Part shown: positions 5,982-11,125 of the stretch, in pieces | Layout: every line of letters begins with the position of its first letter | Numbering within the stretch: the stretch's first letter is position 1 | DNA from: CAKSST01 sp045535505 | GTDB taxonomy: Bacteria; Bacillota; Clostridia; Oscillospirales; Acutalibacteraceae | Direction: 5' to 3' | NCBI GenBank assembly: GCA_045535505.1 | Contig: JAZSLU010000011.1 | Coordinates: 1 to 11,125, forward strand | Length of the DNA: 11,125 nucleotides | Program-made: the position numbers and the translations under genes | Notes under the pieces: generated by a model | What the model saw: the letters and a program-made list of their open reading frames with translations, nothing else | The model's database searches: none | Told to the model about the DNA's origin: nothing

Positions 5982-6418
5982 ATCACATATTCCTCCCCTG
6001 TAATCTTTTTATATCCGTCAAGCAACCTTTCCCATTCCTCGTCAGTAATACGGCTCTTGCCAATGCCAAAATGATGCTTTTCGTAAAGGTTAGCCATACA
6101 GACACGGAAATATTCTTTGTTTTGCCAATCTTTGAAAGGTTTTAGGTTTACTGTCCCGCTTTTAGAAAAGCCAAAATCGCAAAAGTCTTTCGCATATTCT
6201 TCAAGCCGTTTTCCGTATCTCTTTTCATACTCATAAAAATAATAGCAGAAATATTGGTTTAATTCCATAGGGTGATATTCCATCACGCGATTAATCAACA
6301 AGTGGTTTGTAGTCCCCTTATCTCTCCAATCGTGCATAATCGCAACCAGTTCTCTTAACTGCCCCTTGAATTGTGCATCAGGCAGATAGGGTAAAAGTTT
6401 GTAATGCCATAACCTCAT
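5978..6418 (-). CDS. Pyrimidine-dimer DNA glycosylase-like protein (T4 endonuclease V superfamily)
   Basis: The first 28 residues, MRLWHYKLLPYLPDAQF then KGQLRELVAI, match the MRLWH...LpyLp...Q.RE signature of the pyrimidine-dimer glycosylase/AP-lyase superfamily (Pyr_excise, TIGR02328-like). Glu23 aligns with the catalytic Glu23 of T4 endonuclease V, again preceded by Arg22. A later segment, NHLLINRVMEYHPMELNQYFCYY, fits the family core. T4 enzyme uses the amine of Thr2 after Met removal. Here residue 2 is Arg, so Met would stay, and activity on UV dimers is uncertain. The role would be base-excision repair or nicking of phage or host DNA. RBS GGAGG lies 7 nt upstream, and the gene sits 12 nt after its neighbour. 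Confidence 0.8.
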   Translation of the reverse strand: MRLWHYKLLPYLPDAQFKGQLRELVAIMHDWRDKGTTNHLLINRVMEYHPMELNQYFCYYFYEYEKRYGKRLEEYAKDFCDFGFSKSGTVNLKPFKDWQNKEYFRVCMANLYEKHHFGIGKSRITDEEWERLLDGYKKITGEEYVI

Positions 6419-6430
6419 TTTGTTTCCTCC

Positions 6431-6796
6431 TTAATACCCAAAATGCAAACAATACAATCTTTCGTCTTTCAATTTTACCAACTCTCTTAAAGCGGCTAAA
6501 ATCATATCATATCGCCAATATCCAAAATCATCTTTTTGCTTTTCTTTTTCGATGATTTCCAAAAGTTTTGCAGGAGTACATTCGGTCAGTTTTTCGCCAT
6601 ATCTATCTTCAATAATTTCAGTATTTCCATCATCGGCATAAATATAGCAATTAGTTTTCGGCATATTTCTTAAAATATTGCTTACACCGTAAACTTTGCA
6701 TAAATTAAACTCTGCAATTTTTTCCGCAAACTTCTTTTCGCCCGTACCGTTAAAATTACTTTTTCTTACCACATAAATTTTGCTTTCATATCCCAT
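6431..6796 (-). CDS. Hypothetical phage protein, 121 aa
   Basis: The protein begins MGYESKIYVVRKSNF and ends AALRELVKLKDERLYCLHFGY, with an alternating strand-helix appearance (YIYADDGNTEIIEDRYGE, then KLLEIIEKEKQKDD). A strong AAAGGAGG site precedes the ATG. I recognise the start (GYESKIYVV) as a recurring feature of clostridial phage hypothetical proteins but know no function. It is soluble, has no metal motif, and is the fourth-largest product of the accessory operon. Confidence 0.8.
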   Translation of the reverse strand: MGYESKIYVVRKSNFNGTGEKKFAEKIAEFNLCKVYGVSNILRNMPKTNCYIYADDGNTEIIEDRYGEKLTECTPAKLLEIIEKEKQKDDFGYWRYDMILAALRELVKLKDERLYCLHFGY

Positions 6797-6817
6797 TATT
6801 ATTTCCTCCTTTATCTG

Positions 6818-6834
6818 TGGGCTGTTGTTAGCCG
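6818..6834 (-). promoter_or_regulatory. Short GC-rich hairpin in the 6797-6837 intergenic gap
   Basis: On the minus strand the gap can fold as GGGC, 9-11 nt, GCCC just before the RBS of the 121-aa gene, and it shares AACAGCCCA with the leader hairpin at 7360-7371. It may set translation or mRNA stability. The signal is short and could be coincidental. Confidence 0.3.
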
Positions 6835-6837
6835 CCC

Positions 6838-7041
6838 TTATTCTACTGTTCTAATTCCGCACCTTTTGCGACAACCGTCAAACCAATAACCTTTTAGAAT
6901 GTCATTTGCGCAAGCCTTGCTTTCAAAGACTCTTGCACGACCTAAATCTGGCACCCACACGGCTGTTCGACCAAGCAGCGGTACGGTTTCAATTCCTTTG
7001 AGATAGTGACCGTTGTGGACAATAACGCACTTTTTCTTCAT
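6838..7041 (-). CDS. Hypothetical basic protein, 67 aa
   Basis: The ATG at 7041 (MKKKCVIVHNGHYLKG) is preceded by AGGAGG at about 10 nt. The sequence has beta-strand character (KCVIVHNGHYLKGI, TAVWVPDLGRARVFES) and a basic C terminus with two of its four cysteines (GCRKRCGIRTVE). It is flanked by two short non-coding gaps, so unlike its downstream neighbours it is not overlap-coupled. Function is unknown. Confidence 0.75.
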   Translation of the reverse strand: MKKKCVIVHNGHYLKGIETVPLLGRTAVWVPDLGRARVFESKACANDILKGYWFDGCRKRCGIRTVE

Positions 7042-7066
7042 ATCTCATTGCCTCCTAATCAATATC

Positions 7067-7081
7067 AGGTGTTTGCCACCT
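7067..7081 (-). promoter_or_regulatory. Small hairpin in the 7042-7121 gap
   Basis: AGGTG-GCAAA-CACCT is a perfect 5-bp stem with a 5-nt loop on either strand. It has no U-tract, so it is not a classical terminator. It falls in the 17-nt spacer between TTGACT and GATATT on the minus strand, which would make a weak promoter for the 67-aa gene. I treat both readings as tentative. Confidence 0.3.
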
Positions 7082-7121
7082 ATAGTCAAAAATCATAGCC
7101 AAAACGATAAACTATTTTATG

Positions 7122-7337
7122 TCACCCCTCCGCATGAACAAGATTTTCAATATCCTCGCATTCGGCATAAGTGAATCCGAGTGCAATCATATCTTCTGTA
7201 GCATCGCCTAAAACAATAGATGCCTCCATGTTCATATATTTAATAAACAAGCGAACAAAAATTTTATATGCTTCAATAGCCCCCTCACGGCTGAAAACTA
7301 TCTTGTTACCAACTCTTGCGTTTACTCCGTATTTCAT
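7122..7337 (-). CDS. First gene of the accessory operon, 71 aa, unknown
   Basis: The ATG at 7337-7335 has GGAGG 9 nt upstream and lies about 40 nt after a predicted transcription start. The protein (MKYGVNARVGNKIVFS...) is acidic in its second half (DATEDMIALGFTYAECEDIENLVHAEG) and predicted mostly helical. As first gene after the origin-proximal promoter it should be among the earliest and most strongly expressed products. I recognise no family. Confidence 0.75.
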   Translation of the reverse strand: MKYGVNARVGNKIVFSREGAIEAYKIFVRLFIKYMNMEASIVLGDATEDMIALGFTYAECEDIENLVHAEG

Positions 7338-7359
7338 AATTTAAACCTCCAAGTTTTAT

Positions 7360-7371
7360 GGGCTGTTGCCC
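7360..7371 (-). promoter_or_regulatory. Leader hairpin GGGC-AACA-GCCC
   Basis: A perfect 4-bp GC stem closed by a 4-nt loop lies between the predicted transcription start (about 7378) and the RBS of the 71-aa gene. Such a hairpin near the 5' end can protect mRNA from decay. It is short, so confidence is modest. Confidence 0.4.
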
Positions 7372-7384
7372 TTGCTGTGATTAT

Positions 7385-7413
7385 ATATTAACATACTTTT
7401 TTATATTTGTCAA
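7385..7413 (-). promoter_or_regulatory. Sigma70-type promoter of the accessory operon, with direct-repeat operator candidate
   Basis: Minus strand TTGACA (7413-7408), 17-nt spacer, TAATAT (7390-7385), start expected near 7378. The 11-bp sequence TATAAAAAAGT (minus strand) occurs twice, at 7425-7415 just upstream of the -35 and at 7405-7395 in the spacer, exactly 20 bp apart, about two helical turns. That spacing suits cooperative binding of a regulator on one DNA face. Confidence 0.7.
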
Positions 7414-7495
7414 CACTTTTTTATAAAATTTTTGAAATAATTTTATAATGTTTTTGATTTCATAAATAACTTGTTTATTATGCTATTTATACCGC

Positions 7496-7518
7496 AAACC
7501 CCGATAAATAAAGGGTTT
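7496..7518. repeat. Copy 1 of a 23-bp hairpin repeat
   Basis: AAACCC and GGGTTT enclose an 11-nt AT-rich loop (CGATAAATAAA). The full 23 bp is identical to 7637-7659. In this copy the stem extends by a further CCG/CGG after one C-A mismatch (7492-7522). It may be an origin structure or a terminator. Confidence 0.8.
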
Positions 7519-7636
7519 ACGGCATTTTCATAAATAACATAAACAAAATTCCTATATACCCCAAAAACAATATATAAAAATGCAATTCTTAAAAGTTTTA
7601 CTTAAAAATGCTAATTATTATTTATATAAACCCCAA

Positions 7637-7659
7637 AAACCCCGATAAATAAAGGGTTT
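7637..7659. repeat. Copy 2 of the 23-bp hairpin repeat, possible terminator of the replication operon
   Basis: It is identical to 7496-7518. Read on the minus strand, downstream of the helicase stop, it forms a 6-bp stem ending in GGGGTTTTT, which could act as a modest intrinsic terminator for the HNH-primase-helicase transcript. The dyad could equally be bound by an initiator. Confidence 0.6.
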
Positions 7660-7718
7660 CTTATATAAATAGCAACATAAATAACATATAAATAGAACAT
7701 AAATAACAATATAAATAA

Positions 7719-9188
7719 TTAAAATTCAAGGTCGCCATCGTCAATTTCAGGTAATTTTCTCGGCTCTTTTTTATACCAAAACATTTGATTGCCAAAAGAT
7801 GAATGATACTCAACTTTTCCTCGCTCCCACCCACCTATGCTTTGCAAAATTAGGGTGATTTCGTTGCTTTCTCTGCGAGTTGGTTTTGAAAACTCATTAT
7901 CTAAAGCAAATTTCCAAAGCTCCATAATGCAAACTTTGTCTTTTTTATCAAGGTATGTTTCTATCATACCAATTCTATAATCATCTTCGACGGCTTGTTC
8001 TTGTTTTGCTCTTATATCCTCAAGCAACCGGCGGTCTGCATAAGGTTGTAATTCGCCCTTATCGTATAAATATTTTGCTTCCGCCCACGCTTGCAGAATA
8101 TCAGCCTGTATTTCTTCTTTGTGGTCGTGCAGGTCATATCCGCTTGAATTTACCTTTACGGGATACCAACGGCGATTGCCTGTCTTATCGGTTAAAAACT
8201 GTTCTTTGTTGGTCGTTCCAATAAATACACATTGCCTTTTATGGTCTGTGGTGCGGCGGTCAAACGGTCTGCGATAACGGTCAACTAATTTTGTGATATA
8301 TGACTTTACTGCTTCAACCTCTTTTGTTTTTGTAACTGCCAAAAGTTCAGCAATTTCACATATCCACGCACCCTCAATGGCTTCAATGCCCTTTTGTCCC
8401 TCGATTTCTGTTACTTCGGTGAAAAATTCGTCTTTAATTGCTAACCAACGAGCAAAAGTAGATTTCCCTTCGCCCTGATGCGTACCAATAAGAACAGCAA
8501 CATCATCAAACTTACAACCAGCATTATAAAGTCGGTGGATGCCACCCGCAAAAACAAGGCGTGTAACTTCTCTAATGTATGGTGTATCTTCGCATTTTAA
8601 CCATTTTATAAAAAGTGTTTGTATTCTTGGTGTGCCGTCCCATTCTACCGCTTCAATAATTTGCTTTATTGGGTGATATTCACGCTCTGCAAACAAAATA
8701 CGCAAAGCATCGTCAAGTTTTTCTCTGCTGTGAATTTTGTATTTTTGTTCAATATAAAACCTTGCTTTACTGTCATCTTTATCTTGCCAACGTTCCAATT
8801 TACCGTCAACAATATGTTCAGGAGAATATGACAACTGATTAAAGCGCAGACTTTCAAATGTTTTATCGTTACGCAATATAAGAAGAAAATTATCAATGGT
8901 TGCTAAAGGTCTGCCTTTTCCGTCAAAAGAAAGTTCAATATTTCCATTCTTTTTTGCGTTTTCTCTCGCATAAGCATCAGCCATTTCCCTTTCTGCAAGG
9001 TCAAACGCTTTGAACATTCGCTTAACTTGGTCTTTTACCTCTTTATCCGCTTTGAGTTCTGCAAGTCGAGCAAAATATAATGATTTTAATTGTTCCCTTA
9101 TTTCCGCAGATTCGGCTTGTATAGCATAAACATTTTCTTGCTTTAACAAGTCGGGTATTTCCATATATTTAATACCTTCTTCAAGCAT
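7719..9188 (-). CDS. VapE/VirE-family replicative helicase/ATPase, 489 aa
   Basis: I chose ATG 9188 (MLEEGIKYMEIPDLL) with AAAGGAG 8 nt upstream; an ATG six codons earlier has no site. Numbered from this start, an N-terminal helical and linker region (about 1-215) leads into a P-loop ATPase of the virulence-associated E type: Walker A GTHQGEGKST (235-244), Walker B-like region AWICEIAEL (274-282), sensor FIGTTN (322-327) and an arginine-bearing GNRRWYPV motif (337-344). Such proteins act as superfamily 3-like helicases in phage and satellite replication, next to a primase. The start overlaps the primase stop by 8 nt, and the candidate origin follows directly. Length is in the normal range and all ATPase motifs are present. 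Confidence 0.92.
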   Translation of the reverse strand: MLEEGIKYMEIPDLLKQENVYAIQAESAEIREQLKSLYFARLAELKADKEVKDQVKRMFKAFDLAEREMADAYARENAKKNGNIELSFDGKGRPLATIDNFLLILRNDKTFESLRFNQLSYSPEHIVDGKLERWQDKDDSKARFYIEQKYKIHSREKLDDALRILFAEREYHPIKQIIEAVEWDGTPRIQTLFIKWLKCEDTPYIREVTRLVFAGGIHRLYNAGCKFDDVAVLIGTHQGEGKSTFARWLAIKDEFFTEVTEIEGQKGIEAIEGAWICEIAELLAVTKTKEVEAVKSYITKLVDRYRRPFDRRTTDHKRQCVFIGTTNKEQFLTDKTGNRRWYPVKVNSSGYDLHDHKEEIQADILQAWAEAKYLYDKGELQPYADRRLLEDIRAKQEQAVEDDYRIGMIETYLDKKDKVCIMELWKFALDNEFSKPTRRESNEITLILQSIGGWERGKVEYHSSFGNQMFWYKKEPRKLPEIDDGDLEF

Positions 9189-9726
9189 ATTGTTTTCTCC
9201 TTTCATCTAAACAATCTACTAAATATTCTTGGTATGATAATTTTTGCAAACTTTCCACAAAAAGCGGATGCAATTCTTCATCGGGTGATTTTGGCTTATA
9301 AATACGGCGATTATCGTCGAGCCTTTTCCATTCGTCAAACGCCGCCCAATATTCATTATTTGCTTTTTCTTTTTGATGATTTTTTCTTTCTCGCTCCGCC
9401 TTAATTGCCTTTTGTTTATAATGCGACCGCCTTAATTCTTCAAAAGTGTGGTCACCATAAATATTTAGTCCAAAATCTGCATCAATTTTTCGTAATGTGT
9501 CGGTAAAAAGTAAATTAAACATTTTTTGCACAAACGAAACAATGTCGCCGTGTTCGCCACACCCAAAGCAATGAAAATCTTTATCATATATCCGCATCGA
9601 AGGCGTTTTTTCGTTGTGAAACGGACAACACATAAACCCTTTTCGGTCTGCTTGATACCCATAACGTTCCAACACTTCACGCATTGTTAAACTATCTTTA
9701 ATTGTTTGTACTGCATTTATACGCAT
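9181..9726 (-). CDS. Primase-type CHC2 zinc-finger protein lacking a polymerase domain, 181 aa
   Basis: The N terminus is a clear DnaG-like zinc finger: C34-PF-H37, then C53-FG-C56-G, with the flanking TPSMRIYDKDFHC and GDIVSFVQKM segments of the family (about residues 15-80). The rest is charged, Lys/Glu-rich and helical with no TOPRIM or archaeo-eukaryotic primase motif, and the protein stops at 181 residues. DnaG is about 600. It probably recognises template DNA and recruits or works with the VapE-type helicase, to which it is coupled by an 8-nt overlap. The catalytic partner may be a host enzyme or a gene outside the window. The ATG has AAGGA 10 nt upstream and starts 4 nt after the HNH stop. 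Confidence 0.9.
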   Translation of the reverse strand: MRINAVQTIKDSLTMREVLERYGYQADRKGFMCCPFHNEKTPSMRIYDKDFHCFGCGEHGDIVSFVQKMFNLLFTDTLRKIDADFGLNIYGDHTFEELRRSHYKQKAIKAERERKNHQKEKANNEYWAAFDEWKRLDDNRRIYKPKSPDEELHPLFVESLQKLSYQEYLVDCLDERRKQYA

Positions 9727-9730
9727 AATA

Positions 9731-10228
9731 TCAATCCTTTTTACTATGTGCCTTTTTATGACATTCTTTGCATAGTGTTATACCATTATCTATATCAAAT
9801 CTCAATTCTTCATATTTGGCATAAGGCTTTATATGATGAGCATTTAATTCTCCACCAACTTTACCACAAACCATACAAGTATAATTATCTCTTTCAAATA
9901 CTGAATTTCTCCACTCTTTATATTCTTTTGTAAATCTGTCTGCGTTTTTATTCTTTTCCCACGGAAATTTGCCACTTAAAATAGCGTGTATTTCTCCATC
10001 TTTTACAACTGCTCTTGCGGTGTCTAAATTAACACCACACCAACTTAAAAATGTTTTATCGTTAATAAACCCTTTTATAAAAGCACAATTTCTACAAATA
10101 TGTTTATCTTCTCCGATTTTTATGTGTGGCGTGCAATCATCTAATTCGCACTTGCAAAAATCACAACTATAAATATCTGTTTCTATTTTTTCTTTTCCAT
10201 ATTTTATTATTATTGTCTTTTTATACAT
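9731..10228 (-). CDS. HNH endonuclease with extra N-terminal zinc ribbon, 165 aa
   Basis: Residues about 105-161 form a complete HNH nuclease: EWRNSVFERDNYTC, C118-x2-C121, the catalytic AHHIKPY (H131, H132), N148 in DNGITLC and C153-x2-C156, with H157 and H161. The N-terminal part has another metal site (C22-x2-C25, C32, C45-x2-C48), and the middle (about 50-100) is a linker. It would nick or cut double-stranded DNA. Free-standing HNH genes in phages are often homing enzymes, others help packaging. Here it is the first gene of the replication operon behind a structured leader, far from terminase, so homing or a replication role is more likely. AAAGGAAG precedes the ATG. All active-site residues appear intact. 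Confidence 0.92.
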   Translation of the reverse strand: MYKKTIIIKYGKEKIETDIYSCDFCKCELDDCTPHIKIGEDKHICRNCAFIKGFINDKTFLSWCGVNLDTARAVVKDGEIHAILSGKFPWEKNKNADRFTKEYKEWRNSVFERDNYTCMVCGKVGGELNAHHIKPYAKYEELRFDIDNGITLCKECHKKAHSKKD

Positions 10229-10252
10229 AAAATCTTCCTTTCGGGTAAAATA

Positions 10253-10350
10253 AAACCTTGCAAGTCAAGTGGTAGAGGCACTTAACCTACAAGGTCTATT
10301 GGTTGTTATTAAATTGTCCGTCATTGCTGACCTCTACTTCAACAACAACC
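10253..10350 (-). ncRNA. Structured 5' leader RNA of the HNH-primase-helicase operon
   Basis: The minus-strand RNA can form four helices. P1 is GGTTGTTGTT (10350-10341) with AATAACAACC (10310-10301), ten pairs including one G-U. P2 is GTCA-GCAA-TGAC (10331-10320), a GNRA tetraloop. P3 is AGACCTTG (10297-10290) with CAAGGTTT (10260-10253), eight pairs including one G-U. P4, inside P3, is GTTAAGTG (10286-10279) with CACTTGAC (10271-10264), eight pairs including one G-U. The 7-nt loop of P4, CCTCTAC (10278-10272), is perfectly complementary to GTAGAGG (10337-10331) inside P1, giving a possible loop-loop pseudoknot. P3 is followed by a T-rich stretch, as in an attenuator. I recognise no known riboswitch class. 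Confidence 0.7.
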
Positions 10351-10358
10351 TTTTCTAT

Positions 10359-10387
10359 ATTATACCCCACCCACGCAGGAAAGTCAA
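10359..10387 (-). promoter_or_regulatory. Sigma70-type promoter of the replication operon
   Basis: Minus strand TTGACT (10387-10382), exactly 17 nt, then consensus TATAAT (10364-10359). The start is expected near 10352, two bases before helix P1 of the leader RNA. The -35 overlaps the stop codon of the 52-aa gene upstream, so the promoter is internal to a longer cluster. Confidence 0.8.
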
Positions 10388-10542
10388 GGGGTAATTTCAC
10401 TTTCAAGCCAATCAATTATATCATTTTCGGTATAGAACTCTCTGCCCAATTTCATAACAACCGATAGACTCAAATTGACTTTATGCAAGAAAAAAGCTAA
10501 CTCCTCCACGCTCATTTCCTTTATTCGTTCAAAGTTTGTCAT
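10384..10542 (-). CDS. Small protein resembling the C-terminal module of the 4736-5044 protein, cysteines lost, 52 aa
   Basis: ATG 10542-10540 opens MTNFERIKEMSVEELAFFL and the frame ends DIIDWLESEITP. Both ends match the C-terminal module of the zinc-ribbon protein at 4736-5044 (RIRNMSVEEMAKLL and KKWLESEV), but the six cysteines between are absent here. The MTNFERIK opening is the usual start of stand-alone members of this clostridial phage family, so it is a real gene. Loss of the metal site suggests altered or relaxed function. It overlaps the previous gene by 14 nt and has GCGTGATGCC rather than a strong ribosome site, so it relies on coupling. Confidence 0.72.
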   Translation of the reverse strand: MTNFERIKEMSVEELAFFLHKVNLSLSVVMKLGREFYTENDIIDWLESEITP

Positions 10543-10702
10543 TTGGCATCACGCTTTCTTTTTGGTTTTTTTCTTCTAACAACATCATATTTGCAACGGT
10601 TTCCACATCAACAAAACTGTTCTTGCAAATTTCATAAAAAGCCTTTGCAAAACTAAACGAGCAAAACAATTCATCATTTTCAGGTTCAACATATAATTTC
10701 AT
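10529..10702 (-). CDS. Small hypothetical protein, 57 aa
   Basis: The frame from ATG 10702-10700 reads MKLYVEPENDELFCSF and ends KNQKESVMPNDKL. GGAGG lies about 7 nt upstream, and the ATG shares one base with the stop of the previous gene (TAATG). The composition is helical and acidic with two cysteines. No family is recognised. It runs 14 nt into the next gene in a different frame. Confidence 0.68.
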   Translation of the reverse strand: MKLYVEPENDELFCSFSFAKAFYEICKNSFVDVETVANMMLLEEKNQKESVMPNDKL

Positions 10703-10899
10703 TATCCGTCCTCCTCGGTGGTGTATTCTTCAAAATTATCGCAAATATACGGCTCAAATAAACCGCCAATTAAAGGCAATTCCATTTTTAATTCTTGCAA
10801 CCGATAATTGATAATTCGGCAACAACACCCTAATAAATCTTTGTGGTATTCTTCATAAACACATTTTTTGCCATAAGGTACGCAAGGGCAATTACTCAT
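10702..10899 (-). CDS. Small Cys-rich protein, 65 aa
   Basis: The N terminus carries cysteines at C4, C6, C13 and a C25-C26-C27 triplet (MSNCPCVPYGKKCVYEEY then LGCCCRI), with one more near the C terminus (YICDNFEEY). This may be a metal site, though not a canonical CxxC ribbon. AAAGGAG is about 11 nt upstream of ATG 10899, which directly follows the stop of the frameshifted gene. Function is unknown. Confidence 0.75.
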   Translation of the reverse strand: MSNCPCVPYGKKCVYEEYHKDLLGCCCRIINYRLQELKMELPLIGGLFEPYICDNFEEYTTEEDG

Positions 10900-11092
10900 T
10901 CAATCATCTTCTCCTTTCGTGTGGGTGGCGTTTGTTTCAATTTCTCCGCATTGGATATGTCTGTTTTCCGCTTCGTCTGTTTTGCAACGGTCAAAAAAAC
11001 GGGCAATAAGAACACTTGTTTTTTCTTACCGTGTCATTGCAACGAATAACAACCTCCGAAAATTCAAACATATCGTCATATACGCTATTCAT
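10900..11092 (-). pseudogene. Cys-rich small protein gene split by a +1 frameshift at a T7 run
   Basis: From ATG 11092-11090 (GGGGGAG about 8 nt upstream) the frame reads MNSVYDDMFEFSEVV...NKCSYCPFF and stops at TGA 10993-10991 after 33 codons. Shifting by one base at the seven-T run (10999-10993) restores DRCKTDEAENRH...GEDD, ending at TGA 10902-10900 directly before the next ATG. The joined 63-residue product has a sensible Cys pattern (C27-x2-C30-x5-C36, also C18 and C48), similar to the N terminus of the 68-aa protein at 2744-2950. The join could be a mutation, a sequencing homopolymer error, transcriptional slippage, or programmed frameshifting at TTT-TGA-C. Confidence 0.7.
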
Positions 11093-11095
11093 TCC

Positions 11096-11125
11096 CTACT
11101 CCCCCTCAATCTCTTTGTTCTGCGT
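11096..11125 (-). CDS. 3' end of an upstream gene (tentative)
   Basis: The minus strand at the right edge reads TQNKEIEGE and then TAG at 11098-11096, four bases before the next start. Only nine codons are visible and another frame is also open here, so the frame is chosen mainly because its stop falls at the usual coupled distance. No function can be given. Confidence 0.35.
   Translation of the reverse strand, partial: TQNKEIEGE

Larger units (their letters stand above)
7426..7718. other. Candidate replication origin: AT-rich, iteron-bearing non-coding region
   Basis: About 290 bp without a credible gene lies between the helicase and the accessory-operon promoter. It contains CATAAATAAC four times in the same orientation (7461-7470, 7529-7538, 7676-7685, 7698-7707), several shorter ATAAATA copies, and two identical hairpin units. 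Extreme AT content, iterated sites and adjacency to primase and helicase genes are the usual features of a phage origin. I saw no clear DnaA box, so initiation would depend on a phage protein. An alternative is a pure terminator/regulatory spacer. Confidence 0.55.

Noticed and set aside
7426..7718. CRISPR array
   Set aside because: The repeats are short, AT-rich and irregularly spaced, and no cas gene is present. The pattern fits iterons.
9731..10350. Group I intron containing the HNH gene
   Set aside because: The primase starts 4 nt after the HNH stop, leaving no 3' intron half, and no P7/P3 core or split exon was found.
10253..10350. IscB/HEARO-type guide RNA next to an HNH nuclease
   Set aside because: The nuclease is a 165-aa simple HNH without RuvC or bridge-helix parts, so an RNA-guided system is not supported.

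Overview
The window reads as part of a temperate tailed-phage genome, either a prophage or a metagenomic phage contig, from a Gram-positive host, most likely a gut clostridium. The reasons are strong AGGAGG-type ribosome binding sites, AT-rich DNA, and proteins of types common in clostridial siphophages: terminase, ParB-methyltransferase, YopX, a CHC2-only primase, a VapE-type helicase and many small Cys-rich proteins. Every gene I can support is on the minus strand, so transcription runs from the right end to the left. No integrase, repressor or structural gene is present, so lifestyle and exact host are inference.

Layout in transcription order. (1) 11125-10384: a tightly coupled string of tiny genes. 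One Cys-rich gene is split by a frameshift at a T7 run, and one (10384-10542) resembles the C-terminal half of the zinc-ribbon protein at 4736-5044 but has lost its cysteines. (2) 10387-7719: the replication module. A good sigma70-type promoter (TTGACT, 17 nt, TATAAT) drives a folded leader RNA of about 120 nt, then an HNH endonuclease, a primase zinc-finger protein without a polymerase domain, and a VapE/VirE-type helicase. (3) 7718-7338: a 380-bp very AT-rich gap with four CATAAATAAC repeats and a perfect 23-bp hairpin-forming repeat present twice. It is a candidate replication origin, and it ends in a second promoter (TTGACA, 17 nt, TAATAT). (4) 7337-2744: an early/accessory operon of 16 small genes. 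Most overlap by 1-17 nt or are separated by short gaps. They include a pyrimidine-dimer glycosylase-like protein, a YopX protein, a two-pass membrane protein and a run of zinc-ribbon proteins that includes a Lar-like one. (5) 2747-1: a third promoter (TTGACA, 17 nt, TAAAAT with an extended -10) precedes a tRNA-like leader RNA closed by an inverted repeat of 33 uninterrupted pairs. After it come a ParB-methyltransferase fusion, a 43-aa protein, and the small and large terminase subunits. The large subunit runs off the left edge.

How it fits together: the three promoters each start a functional block (replication, accessory takeover, modification plus packaging). Two of the three begin with a structured RNA whose G-U pairs are compatible only with a minus-strand transcript. 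These two leader RNAs are the most unusual content. I do not recognise either as a known riboswitch or as a normal tRNA. The methylase-terminase block looks more GC-rich than the rest, and the change falls at the tRNA-like element, which suggests module mosaicism.
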